DNA of 64,000 nucleotides from Campylorhamphus procurvoides (taxonomy: Eukaryota > Chordata > Aves > Passeriformes > Dendrocolaptidae): contig WBMV01003156.1 in NCBI GenBank assembly GCA_013396655.1, positions 2,561,361 to 2,625,360 on the forward strand, read 5' to 3'. Positions 41,161 through 54,148 of this stretch are shown piece after piece (within the stretch, counting starts at the first letter, position 1; each line of letters begins with the position of its first letter). Below the pieces are notes generated by a model. That model saw only the letters and a list, made by a program, of their open reading frames with translations. It searched no databases and was not told where the DNA came from. The position numbers and the translations under genes were made by a program.

Positions 41161-43719
41161 TTGCCCCCTGCTAGTTTTTACACGTCCTAAGGAACTACCT
41201 GGAACACAGATAACTTTTGGACCAAGCAAAGTGAGCCTGACTAATAACTTAAATTGAGAGAGAATTTGATTGACATTTCCTATTTCCCCAGGAAGCCAGG
41301 TGTGGTCATGAGAAAATAATTTTCAGTGCTCACAGCAAATACATTGAAAGAACTATTCACTGAGACACGGGAAGAAGCTGGACAGAGAAGAAATAGGAAG
41401 ACAAAATTTTAAAACTGGCTACACTTTCATTGGTTTAAACTATCTTCAAGACAAAGTAAGGATTTACACATAGGAAAAAAAATTATGACAGTAAATGGAA
41501 ACATGACAATGTCTCTACAGAAGTGCATTAACACTGTAGGACAGAACTATAAGGTATGAGACATCCATTTTCATTCATAAAGCTTTTTAAATTTTTACAC
41601 ACAATTAGATGGATATTATTCAGTCAGAGAAACACAAACTATCTGTTTTATTTTTTGAATATTTTTCACTGTCATCTTTGGTTTGTACCATATAAACAAC
41701 ACACAAAAGACGAGAATTCCTTTAATGACGTAACATTCAATCAACCTGTATGACAGCTTATCATCTGGAATTATTTATTTTAAAAATTGAAGAAGTTTAC
41801 AGTCCTAGAAACAGAAACAGTTAACTCGTCTTCCTTAGTTGTTGATTTATTTAAATGCACTTGATTTAGGATGAGTATGTAAGTGTTGGCTGGTTTTAAT
41901 TTTAAAATGGAACAGATGTACAGCTACTTGTCAATGTACTGCACTGTCAAGACATTCCTCACAGCACTCCTGTAGTTTAGGGCTCTGTTAGATCATAGAG
42001 GAACCTACTTTATATTTCAACTTTGAAAAACAGAAATAAAATAATACTGCACAAACAGAGGAAAAAATAAGTACTTTCCTATTTCAGAGTTGTTTGGCAG
42101 CCAAGCCACCCTCCTGGTTGGAAGAAGGGGAAAAATCAGTGTCATTGCTTGAAATGATGCATGTTACTGGATTACTGTCATTAGTGAGGATTACAGTCTT
42201 GGCAGCCTAAGCAACGTAGATTGAAATAACTACAGCAAGTATAATACTATTGCTAAGAAATAAGTAAATTACGGAATTACACTCCATTATCAGTTTGTAA
42301 AGCTTAGTAGCTTTCTCAAGCTATAATTTATTTTTTTTAATTTCTGCTTTCCATAGAACTTCACATCTTTGAAAACCTTTCCATACTTTCTAAGTAACAC
42401 ACAGTTACCAGGATTGCAGTGAAAGTAGCAGAGAAAACCACTCAAAAGTTGGCTTTAATTTTTACTAAAAATTGTCAAAAACATAAGCATTTTACAACTT
42501 TAAGAGTTGAGATTAGATGTTACTTTACAGAATTAATTATTATGAATATTAAATGCCACTTTAGAGAATGAATTAATACTGCCAAAAACTTTCAAGGCAT
42601 TAAAATTCTGTGCCCTCACCCCATACGATTATAATAAGATGAAAAAGAAAAATTAAGATGAATTAATTTAAATTCTACAAAACTGAAATTTAGCTAGAAA
42701 TCTGATTGTTAATTAAGAGACTCTCTATGCACATTCAGAAGACTATAAAACCAAATGCACCAATGAAGTGATTCAGAAGTAAATTACAATACAAAAAATC
42801 ATCATGAAGTAATTTTCAAATGCACCCACATTCAAATTTTACAGTATTTGTATCGAGTGAAATGTACCTTAAGACTACCCAAGGAACCAATTCAAACATA
42901 CATATACACAAGAATAGACATGTTTAAAGTACTGAAGTTTCTGTGGTGAGTCCTGACCTTGAGATGCATCAGAGCTCTGTGACTGCTTGGCTGTGATAGA
43001 AGCCACACATTTCTGAAAGATGGCACATACATCTGATGGTGTTTGATGACATTTATTAAACTGTTCAAGCAAGCAGTGCTCACCTCACTTCTAAGTATTT
43101 CTGGAGATTATTTTCAATTCTAATGGAACTAAAGTGAGCATTAAATCTCGTTCTTGTTCCTTAATTCATTATTTATTCTAGGGACATAAACTTTAACCTA
43201 TATGTGTAAGCAGCTCTTTTTAACTTCCATACTGTATATTTGATTGCAGCTGGATATTTTTCAATGCTATTACTAGCTGTCATCTTCACTTTACAAGCTG
43301 CAATTAGGCTTGGTGATTAAAATGCATTAACTACATTTCTGAGAGCTGTTAGATGTAACAAAGACCATAGATTGTGTGTGTCTTTCCTACTGCTGACTTC
43401 TTTTTGGCAGACTATTATCCTCAACCATTAACTACTGACTCTGCATTTCTCTGCAAGATGTATACACAAGGTATGGGAGACCTGTACCAATCAGAACTTC
43501 TGCGTTACTTTACAAATTTAATTGCGGCAGAAATTCTTTGAAAAGGCCTGACCATTTAGCTGAAGTTGGTAGATGACTTAATGTGTTATGTATACATTGT
43601 GTTAACACATTTTATGTATTCACCCTCCACCACCTTTAAGACAGTGTATCTTGCTCTGTATTTTGCACCTTACTGAAAATCTGCTGTTCCTGTAAGTGAG
43701 AAGCCAGGTAAGCACTGCC

Positions 43720-44100
43720 ACCTCTGTCACTTCTGTGTCTGAAAACCTCAACCACCATGCACAGTGTTACAAGAAGTCTCACCACCCAAATGGGTGCTTG
43801 ATGTCAACACATATACAATGAACCACAGCTGACACATAAGTACACCAGAACAAGTCCACCCAATTTCTCCCTCTACAAAGTGGGCTGGCATGCTGACATC
43901 TCTGCTGCCCTTCTCCCAAAACTTACCCTTACTCAGAAAAGATCCCAACTGAATACAGAGTGCCTCAAAAATTGCAACAACTGTACCACCGAGATTCACA
44001 AGCAAGTCATTAAAATATGCTAAATACTCTTCACAATACATTTCCATTCAAGTCAAGCTAACTGAAATGCTTGAGGAAGACCTAGACTCTAGATTAGGTA
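43720..44100. other. GC-elevated unplaced patch in intron 1
   Basis: Noticeably richer in C and G than its flanks, with a 99-codon open frame on the minus strand (43748-44047). The frame has no domain or motif I recognise and no splice-bounded structure. It may be an old LTR or transposon remnant; I do not call a gene. Confidence 0.3.
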
Positions 44101-47100
44101 TGATGCCCCTCCTCCCAAATTAGTAAGGTCTTCTCCCCTACTGCTGCAACCATCATTGCCACTGGTTCCCATCTGAAGAAGTGAAAAATACTTTTGCATT
44201 GATGGGAGAGATGTACATACATTATGCTGGCATTTTTGGGGTTCTTTTTTTGCTGTTGTCTTGGTCTTTTTGTTTTTGTAACTTAAAAAATTGGGAAAGA
44301 TTTTATTCTTAATTTACATGAACAGTTATTAACAGAGTTGTTAAAAAGATTCTGTATGGCTATGGTTGTTCTTTAATTAAATGGATGGAAATAGCCCTAG
44401 TCAAAGGGTGAATCCATCCATAGAACTGCTATCAAGGAGAAGAATTGCTGGAAATACAATTTGTTCTTTTATAGCAAGCAAGAAAACCATATATTGATTC
44501 AAATGTTATCTCTCATTTGGGTAGAGTACCATTGTTATACTTTATTAATGCAATGAAATTTCCCAGACTATTCTGTTAATTGCTTCATACAGTTAGAATG
44601 AAGTTAAATAAATACTTTAACTCCTTACAAAAATTTCAAATGAAAATTAAGCCGTAGTGACATTTCTTAACACCACGAAGCATTTTTTCATTTATTTTAC
44701 ATACTTAATTTCCTGTAATACTACACTATCAGAGAAGCAATATATAATTCTGATATAATTTATATACTAATAGTTACCAAAGGCAACAAGTATCATTTCT
44801 GGATCATATTAAAACAGACACAACTATAACTGTAGTATCACTGCACTAATTTCCCTATTAAACACAAGCTTTCATAATGAGTGAGGCATGCTTTCTTTGC
44901 AAAAAGCATAAACTGGTAAGGCACAAGAGTCACTGGCTAAGAGTAAAAAATAACTCCTGTATGTCAAGCATATGTGCACATATATGACATATAACTAAAT
45001 GAAAAAATTACATAATACTTTTGTCAAAGGCTTTTTTCTGAAATTCTATATGAAAAAAATGGTATCAAAAACATACTTACTTAAACTATGCTGGTTTACT
45101 CCCTGATAAGTGAGATGTGCAAGAAAGCAAACCTTTTCCCCCATATGTATGCATAGCCATGTATATGGACACCTATGGACAGATACAATGTGGAGCTCAT
45201 GGTCTGATCCAATTTGTTACATACAAATAGATCTTCTCCAAGCTATGTGTGCCAAACCTCAGTTTAGACTACCTTAGCTGAGTTTATCCCTGCATGAGGG
45301 ATGCTAGTGAGACCAGACACTGTCCATGGGAGGACTTTCCTCTAGGACAGCCAAGCTCAAAGTAAGAGAAGCAGGGGACAAAAAGCTGTGACTAAGCCCT
45401 TGCTTTGCTCTGGAAGGGTTTTTCCTTGAGGTGGCTTACCAGGAAGATACCCTGCCCTAGTAGCCATGAGTAACTTAGTCCTGGGTTCACAACAGTTTGT
45501 TTTCTTTGCAACAGGAGAAAAATATAAGCAAGCCAGGGGCTTCCAAGTGATTGGATGATAATCAATCAACAAACAGAAAATTGCCCAAGATCTGCAAGTG
45601 GCTTAATATTATTCTGAGATGCCACCAGGTAACTTATCAATAAAGAGTTGAATCCTAATTGCCAAGGTGTCAGTCATACTAAAACAAGTACAGTCAATAT
45701 TCACTCCATTTCAAAACTCCAATTTGATGAAACCTTTGAACTATTAATATTTGCGCACTCAAGATTTACTGTTGCAAATGTTCCTGACGGAGTAAGGTAA
45801 ACCTTCAATTTTGTATACTCTGTGTGTGTAAAACTCCAAATGAATTCCACAGCTTAAAATGTAGGGATGAAAACATAATTGGAAATACATACTATTGCTG
45901 GCTAATTGAAAACTTACTTTGAGATGAGGAATTAGTCCTCACAATTTCAAAATATGAATTAAGAACTAGAAATATTTGCAAATTCTCAATCTGTTAATAA
46001 TTATTCACTGAAATTTGAGTAATTGTGAATGATGACTGTGTTGAAAAATGTTGTAGTCTGCTCATAAACAAAGGGCTCCAAAAGCTAAGTACAGCATTTT
46101 AAGCAGATGTATACAATTTAACAGTGCCAAAAATAGTAACCTTTTAACTAATCACTTACTAAATAGCTGCTTTTCCTAAACATATAGCAATACCATTAAT
46201 TCAGGCTTTATAAACTTCATTTTTGAAGCGGATATAGAATTTACTGTGGCCTTATTTTGTCTAACTTTGTTTGTAATACATCTGAAACCATCTTAGTGAA
46301 ACTAAGTGAATAAATTTAGTTCATGCCTGTATGGAAAGACAACCGAATTTGGCTCCCCATGTTAAAAGCTGCCATACAATACTTGTAAAAATAAAGAACT
46401 ATTGCGGTGATTAATTTGCTGCACTGATTTACAACAACAAATATGTAGATATAATGCACCAGTATCGCTTATGTACTGCATCATCAATAAACAAATGACA
46501 TCTTTATTTGGAATAAAAAGACTGGGAATTATGAGGCTACTGAGCCATCTGTGCTGTTAGGACTGTAGGCGTTCAGCATTATTAAAACAGGCTAGCTAAT
46601 ACACATTCCTGATGGATAATTAAAAGTGGTGGGGTTTTATTTATTTTTTTTTAACTAGAGTATGTTATTTTATTAAAAAAGTTTTTGCACAGGAAGCAAC
46701 TAGTCTAACAAATTGCATATATAAAAAGAAACCAGTGCTTAGAATAAAATCTTGGTTTGGGCATCTCTGAAAACTAAATAATTGAGCAGGTTTATCTTTC
46801 CCATCAACATCTCTTACATCTCTCAGAATTAAGTCTTTAGCTTCAAGGATCTCAGTAGTTAAATTTCTGTGCCTATTTGGTCTGTTTTCCTTACTGATAT
46901 GATTATCAGCCTAAATAAGGTAAGAATTAGGGTTAAACTGCCTTCATATAATTGTAATAGTAATGAACCAATTTATATAATAGAATTTAAGGGTTTAGAT
47001 AACTTTTCAAATAGAAATTTTCAATTAACATTGAATGAATCATCTAAAATATTAAACATATAAATAAACATAAAATATAAAAGTTTTTATTGTCACTGAT

Positions 47101-47345
47101 ATATCTTTGAAAGGCATGCTTTTTCTGGACTCACAAAGATTGAAATTCCTGACTGGTTTCTTTCCACTTAATGATTATAATTCAGAGAATCTATTAGGGT
47201 AAGTCTCTAGATAACATGTAGTTTCTTACCAGTGTTTGAAATTACACTAAAACTACTTTTCTGCGCGGGATTTAGGGGTTCCTTAGCAAACACCTAGAGA
47301 TCACACCATTCTGAAAGCTCTCACCTTCTCTCAAGCTCTGGGTAC

Positions 47346-47745
47346 TGTTGGGGAAGATAAACAAATGTTACCAGATGGAAATTCCTTCGATAAGAGAGGA
47401 GCCTGCGACATAAATTACTTGATCAAGGACGGACGATTTACAGCTACCTATAATTCTTTTCTCACTTTTACAAGATCTGGGAAAACTCTAAGGAGATGTT
47501 TCAAGGCCTGCAGATAACGTTTGTTTTCCCTAATTAGTCCTTGAAGGCAAAAGTTACCTTATGATGAAAACCAGAACTGGATTGCCTAAACCCTACTTAG
47601 CACAGTTAATCTCCCTCATTAACATGTCTTACCTCCTCATTAACATACTGCGTTTCTCAGTTCTATATATTGTAGCACGACTTTCAATAAAATGTCTCAG
47701 TTTTCACCCCCAAAACTGGGATCGTTTAGTTATTGACCACGAACA
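47346..47745 (+). mobile_element. Probable endogenous-retrovirus solo LTR (about 400 bp)
   Basis: Begins TGTTGGGGAAGATAAACAAA and has LTR-type signals near its end: a TATATAT box (47664-47670), an AATAAA poly(A) signal (47686-47691) and a short C/A-rich tail ending ACGAACA, giving a TG...CA interval of 400 bp. CCTCATTAACAT occurs twice, 21 bp apart, in the putative U3. Composition is more mixed (CpGs present) than the neighbourhood. No coding frames. The right border is inferred: the bases beside it do not repeat the GGTAC found at the left border. A GGTAC does occur at 48034, so the element may instead extend to 48033 (see findings). Confidence 0.55.
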
Positions 47746-50700
47746 GGGTGCCTTCAGGAATCCAGACACAGAAAACAAAAAAAGAAAAGAAAAAAAGGCT
47801 CAACAGCGAAAAAGACCCAGATTTATTGTGACCTCCTGCTGGTGTTCCACTGTACTAGTAAACGTAAGATGCTCAGATCCGAGGATCATTAGAAAAGCCT
47901 GTGAATGCTTCCTGTTCCCTTCAAATCAATAGTGCTCCTATACAGGAGGAAACTGGAGGAAGTCTAAGGAGAAAGCTGGAGATTAGCTAGGAATCAAATG
48001 CCTCCAGAGCAGCTTACCTGCACCACCTACACAGGTACCTTGCTCCAGGCCCAGACATCAGCTGCCGCCTCAATGCAAAAGTCCATTTTTAAAGAACTGC
48101 CCTCTAATAAAACATGTGTTTGGCTCAGGGAGAACAGAAGTCAAGATATACAGTCTGTATTTCTGCAAGGACGTTTTCCTATGTTCTCATAAATTCTTTC
48201 TTAAAGTCTTTTCCAAGGAGTAGAGATGATTTTTCAAAAGCCTTGGGTTACACGTGGGACTAACCAAGATTAGGGGGAGCTAGGTTTCCACACACAATTT
48301 AACACCATTTCATAAATCCATAATTTACAATCTCACAGGCTTCCCCTGCCCACCTTGTGTTGTCCTCCTATAGAGAAACACAAGGTGAACCTCTGAAAAT
48401 GAAGAGGAACCAAGCAGGAAAATTTCACAGATGTCCTCTGTTGCTCATTACAGTAAAATTCAGAATGCGCATATTTCATAGGTTGTACAATGAAAATATT
48501 TTAAAGGAGTGGAAAAAAATACACTGAAAACCAGATTTTGCTGTCTGTAACCTTTTTTCTTTTCTCCCAGCAATTCATGACTACACTTGCTAAAATTGTG
48601 CATGTTTAGCATATGTATTACCAGAGCTGGCTCTCTCTGGTTCTTAGCTTTCTTTTGCAGGGTTCTATCAGAGTATGCTAAATAATTATGGCTTCTTTTT
48701 TACGCTGTTCCAAAGTGCTTCCTTTTCCAGGCCTAATTAGTGCTGATATTCAATGTAATTAGTTGAATTTAGAAATTTTCTATGAAAAAAAAGGTTGTTC
48801 TACAGCTTGTAATCAGCCTGCATGAGGGGGGAAAAATGCACTGATGGTTAAATATCAACAATATATTTGCAGTTTTCCAAAGAAATTTCTAAACAAATAA
48901 AATAACATAAAATTAAACAACCAGGTGAAATACAATTCAAGCTGCTTTCTTTCTAACAGAAAGGGGAGCAACTCCCAAAAAAAGATAGGTGAGAGATCCA
49001 TAAAATTCAACTTTTCCAAGAGAGTAAAATAGCAGCTATGAGATCATAATAAAAGCATTCATTCATATAAAGTCACAGAACCTTAATTTAAATAAATAAA
49101 TTAATTAAGAAGCAGAATGTGTCAGATTTCAAGGATAACAACACTCATTTTAAAAATGTTTCAGAGACCAGATGCAAGTTTTCCATCTAAGGGTTGCTCC
49201 ACAAATATGACTGGACTGAAATACCTCTTGAATCCACCTTCTTTTGAAATAATATTTTTATAAACTTTTAGACACATGACTAATATTCTGTAAAAATTTT
49301 CGCTATAGCATAAAAGTAGCCCATTAAAATGTTGGCTTTTCCATTGCATTATATTATTAATAGTTATTCTGTCTTGTAACCAATAATTTCCAGAAAGCTC
49401 AAGTTGCCTGCATTCATATTCTATTAAGTTCATATAATCAAATCTCTCATAGAAGCAAGCTTTGATAGAAGTCATTATCAACAAAATTCAGAAATAGCAA
49501 CAAAAAAGGTCTTCATGATCTATAAAAGAGAAATAGTTGGCTTTTTTTTTAATTAAACGCACTAATATTCTTAAACACTTTTCAGTTTTTCTGCAGTAAT
49601 TTTATTTTGTTTCATCTAAACTTCACTTTCATACACATCTTTCTGGTTTTCCTTCTCTAATACTACCCACAATTTTAACAAGTTATCTGGGACTTGAAAC
49701 TATGTTTGCCATTAAGAAGAAGTAATATTTGAACAGAAATTATAAAAAAAATCATACTCAAATCTTACTTGTGCTGGGAAGAAATGTCCATTAATTTTCT
49801 TCAAGGCTTGGCTTGGCTGACAAAAACCTATCTAAATATGCAGGTGCATAAACACACAAAGCACTGAACAACATCGATGCAAACCAAATTGACAAACTTT
49901 AAAATACATTAATGAGAATAGCAATTTTGCTTCATCCACTGAGCACATTTAATTAGATATGCATATTCTCCAGGCAAATGAATGCTAGTACAATCCCCCA
50001 GCAAGATGTATGAAAGCAGTTTTATTTACAGAATTATCATTCTGACTAGTATCATCAAAGGATTACTAGAGCACTGAAGACATTGCTCAGCATATCTTAG
50101 GTCAAAGAATGTCATTCACAGTGTTTTATTTCTACAGTCTCATTTTCTAGAGGTTCATTCTACATTATTGGCACAACCAAGAAGTATGAGAGCAGCTGGA
50201 TGAACAGTACCACCTCATGCTATGCTTCTGCCATACAACAGGTTCAGTGCCACAGCACGTGTCACTGATTGGAAATCCCCTAGTCTTTTTCCATACTTTT
50301 CTTAAAGGTAGCTAATTACTGTCATTCTGCTCTGTCTTCAAGACACAACATCTATCAGCTTCTTCTACCACTCAGTGTTGGTTATGCACTCTAAGTCCCA
50401 CATCTGTCACACCAATGGAGGACCTGTGTCCTTGTGGACTACCCTAGCGTAACAGTCCTCATGGGAAACACTGAGGAAGACACTCTCAGAATATCCCACT
50501 CAGTTTGGTTCCCAAGAAACAGCAGGGATCTGCAACTGGCTCTTAAATCTCAATGAACATCCTCAGCACATTTTGTAATTCAGTTTGGGTTTGTCCAGCT
50601 TTCTCCTCCCCCTTTGAAAACTGAACTCTGGATCCAGGGTAGAATTCCCTAAACTACTGACCAGGTTTAGTTGCTATCTATCCCAGATGTTCAGTATCAT

Positions 50701-52684
50701 TAGTCTGGGTTCTATGATAGGAAAGGGGAGGAAGTAAGCCCCACTCCATTACCAGTGCAGCCATCAAATTTCAGAAGAGTTTGAGAAACCCCTCTACTGA
50801 AATGAGCTGTGGTATGCATGGACCTGGACCCAGCCATCTACAGGCTCAGCCAGGACCGCTGGACAATCTGCCACTGTAGCAGCAATGCCAACAAAATTGT
50901 AATTTTTAAAAGCAAACCAGACATAGAACTGACTTTGTGATAGCTACTCACTGCAGATTCTTGTGTCTCTTCAGACACAGGCAATAATGCTTTGAAAGTA
51001 ATGCTCAGAGATGTGAATCAAACCTGATCTCTGCGATGAAGAACAGTATAGTACTGACACAGGTCACTACTATATTGTTCTGAATTGTATAAACAAAGAC
51101 ATCTGTATTTATAGTTCAGTATCCTGTCTATACCTTACAGAGAGCAGCTTACTCAGTACTTTTATTCCATAGATTTATGATGCTGCCGTTATACCTAAGG
51201 TTACAGGAACTGTGTCCTAAGTGATATTGGGAAATTAATTAAGGACTAGATTTTCAGGGTCGCTCCTTACATTATATGCAGTCCAAAAATGCATTTTAAG
51301 ATCAAATTACTCTTAATTAAAAAAACCAAATTATCTGTTTGTCTGTTTTTCAAAATACTGAAACAATGGAAAAAAGCTCCAGAATTTTGGCTTTTTTCTT
51401 TTGTTTTTGTTTTTTTCTGTTAGGGCTAAGTTAACTTATTTATGTGTTAATCAAGTTCCCAGTGCCTTTACACATCTGAGAATTTTACACTGATATATGA
51501 GCTCTGAAGTCAAGAAAGTTAATTGGTTTCACTGAGGAAAATAAGCCACTACCTCTGTGACCAGCCTGACCTGATTTGGAGTTCTCCCTTACTCGTAATA
51601 AAAGAGAACTTGTACTGATAGAAATGAGTTTTGTTATCCTCTCAAAGTCTCCAACCAAAACATGACATTTTAATGGCCAATTATAGCTCCACACCTGCTG
51701 TTGGGAGGAGAACCTCATTACTACTTAATTTGAAGAACAGCCACTTTAATGTTTTCTGAAAAATAAGTAATAGCTGAGTAGCCACTTCACCAAGCCAGCT
51801 AACCCACAGGAATCCTTCTCCAAGACTGGCCACAGAAATCAGGAAAATAGGAATGATTGTTTTGCCATCTGAGGAATGATGCCTGAAATCCAATTCTGTG
51901 TAGTTTTTACTAGGAAACAGAAGCAGCAGCTCTAGCACCTGTTCCCCCTGGTTATCCAGAATAAAACCAGCCTAAAGATTCTCTCTCAAAAATTGTCATT
52001 CATTTCATGTGATTACAAATATTTAGAAAGAAATTAAGACAAAAAAAAAACTAAAAAGAGTATTTTTGTTGGTTGTGGATTGAATAAGCTTATACTTCAC
52101 TACAAAGTAACACCAGCTACAATAACAGACTGCATGAAGTTGGTTCCTTGAAAACACAAACTGAAAGAGATGCACAGCAAAGTCACACAATACTGGAAAG
52201 TCTATGATAACGTTACCAGCATGCTAAAAACCGTGATGCATTACTACCACCTCTCAATTGTATTAATTGTACACATAAAAAGCTAGGTAGACCGCATACA
52301 AATATTTTTTTGGCAAATAGTGAATGAAGTGTAAGAAAGATAAGGTTGAAAGTGCTTTCAGTATTTCTTATACAGCACATATTAGAGCTCATGTTCTGAT
52401 ACCTATCAACAAGCTTGACTATAGAAGACACCAGCAAATACTATCTACCTATCCCCCTGCTAAGATAAAATAGACTTCCCCAATAGAAATATCTCTTTTG
52501 CTCTCACCCTTTTCAAGATCCTGTGTGACAGTGCACTTCTCATGCTTCAAAGGATGATATGGTTGATAAAGTTTCATGCGAAAGACCAAAAAGACCAAAA
52601 GTATGGACACGTTAATTTGCAGCCTGAGGCAGCATAAAGGATGCCTTACAAAATTTACCTTCCAATTGCTGTGATAATAATTGT

Positions 52685-53322
52685 AACTGAATAACCTGGA
52701 CATCCTGATTGACAGAAAGCTGGCAGCCAGGAGGGGCAACCATGTCCTGGGGGACATCAGGCACAGCGTCGCCAGCTGGGCGAGGGAGGGGATTGTCTTG
52801 CTCTGCTCTGCGGCGGCCTCATCTTGGATATTGTGGACAGTTTTGGGCAACACAGTATAGGAAAGGCATAAAGCTGTTAGAGAGTGTCCATAGGAGGGCA
52901 ACGAAGATGGTGAAGGGCCTTGAGTGGAAGTGTGTGAGGAGTGGCTGAGGGCACTTGGTGTGTTCAGCCTGGAGGAGACTGAGGGGAGACCTCACTGCAG
53001 TTACAACTTCCCTGTGAGGGGAAGGGGAGGGCCAGGCACTGATCTCTGCTCTGTGGTGTCCAGGGACAGGACCCAAGGGAATGGCCTGAAGCTGAGCTGG
53101 GGGGATTAGGCTGGATATCAGGAAAAGGTCCTTACCCCAGAGGGTGGTTGGGCACTGAACAGGCTTCCCAGGACAGTGGTCACAACACCAAGCCTGAGAG
53201 AGTTCAAGAAGTATTTGGATGATACTCTCAGGAACAGGATGGTCTTGTGCAGAGCCAGGAGTTGGAATCAATGATTCTTGAGGATCCCTTCCAACTGGGC
53301 ATATTCTGTGATTCTGTGATTG
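52685..53322 (+). repeat. CR1 LINE fragment, about 640 bp, with intact 3' tail
   Basis: The best-preserved mobile element here. It starts inside the 3' end of the polymerase gene (plus-strand frame with [13 protein letters not shown]... and [17 protein letters not shown], the usual C-terminal region of CR1 ORF2, now broken by frameshifts and deletions), continues through the TATCAGGAAAAGGTCCTTA and GGGTGGTTGGGCACTGAACA blocks and ends CCTTCCAACTGGGCATATTC plus two TGTGATT units. It is 5'-truncated and inactive. A long antisense frame at 52819-53358 is a shadow of this element, not a gene. It lies opposite to DMD transcription. Confidence 0.93.
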
Positions 53323-54071
53323 TTTTATGAGAAAAATTGGAAAAAAAAAACCCCTCACATCTTCACATCTGAATTCTTTCTGCTACAATAGAGAGTACAA
53401 GTTAAGTCATTTAAATTCTGCATTTCAACTGCTGTATCCAACTCAAAGCCAGTGGTGTTAGACTTGATTTATTAGTCATTATGCAGAAGATTAAGATTCT
53501 CCTTTGTAAAGCTATAAACGCTTCCAAATTATGACTAATTTGAACAGGGTGGATTGTCAATGACTTATAAATAGGTCTTATACACTGTCACAAGGTTTCC
53601 ATTCTACCCTTTATCAAACACAGTCTGGTCAGGCTGAAATTTCTATACTTGTGTTTTTACTTCTACTTCTAAAAATTATGGTTAGGGACAGTTTAGCCAT
53701 CTTTGACAGTTAAACTGCGGAAAAGATTTTCTCCTATCAAATATATATATTTTTTTTTAGGTATATCAGTGTGTCCTTGGAGTTGTAGGGGAATTCAGTG
53801 TTCCTGGATTGGAACACATCCATCCTAGTCCCTGTGTGATGAGTGAGAAAAAGAAAGCATCTGAACTGGGAGAAGCTGCAGTCATTAGAAGAACCTGGTA
53901 ACTGTATTTCAGGATGTGACATGTGACATGTATACCAGTGAGGGGTCAGAAAAACACTTTTCCCTTTTTCTTAACTTTTGTAGGCTTCTACTGCAGCGAA
54001 CATAGAAGGCAAAGCCCCTGTCCTTCTGCTATTTCCCTCTTCCAACACCTCCCTCAAACATTCATGAGTGT

Positions 54072-54148
54072 GGAATGAGAGGCAACTTGGCTCACTGCAA
54101 GGTGAGCTAAAAATAAAAGAAATGCCATGAGAACCAGTGAACCAGCTG
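54072..54148. promoter_or_regulatory. Candidate muscle-factor site cluster (MCAT, MEF2, E-box)
   Basis: Within 77 bp: GGAATG (54072-54077, TEAD/MCAT type), CTAAAAATAA (54107-54116, fits the MEF2 consensus CTAWWWWTAR) and CAGCTG (54143-54148, E-box). Such clusters are typical of muscle enhancers, and a muscle enhancer is known in mammalian DMD intron 1, but short motifs are common by chance. Purely motif-based. Confidence 0.25.

Noticed and set aside
50450..50475. AACAGTCCTC, matching the complement of the last ten bases of the muscle first exon
   Set aside because: The bases that would form the splice donor are not GT and the match stops after ten bases.
52819..53358. 179-codon open frame on the minus strand, the longest in the window
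   Set aside because: It is the antisense of the CR1 element at 52685-53322 and extends into its flank; it encodes no known protein.
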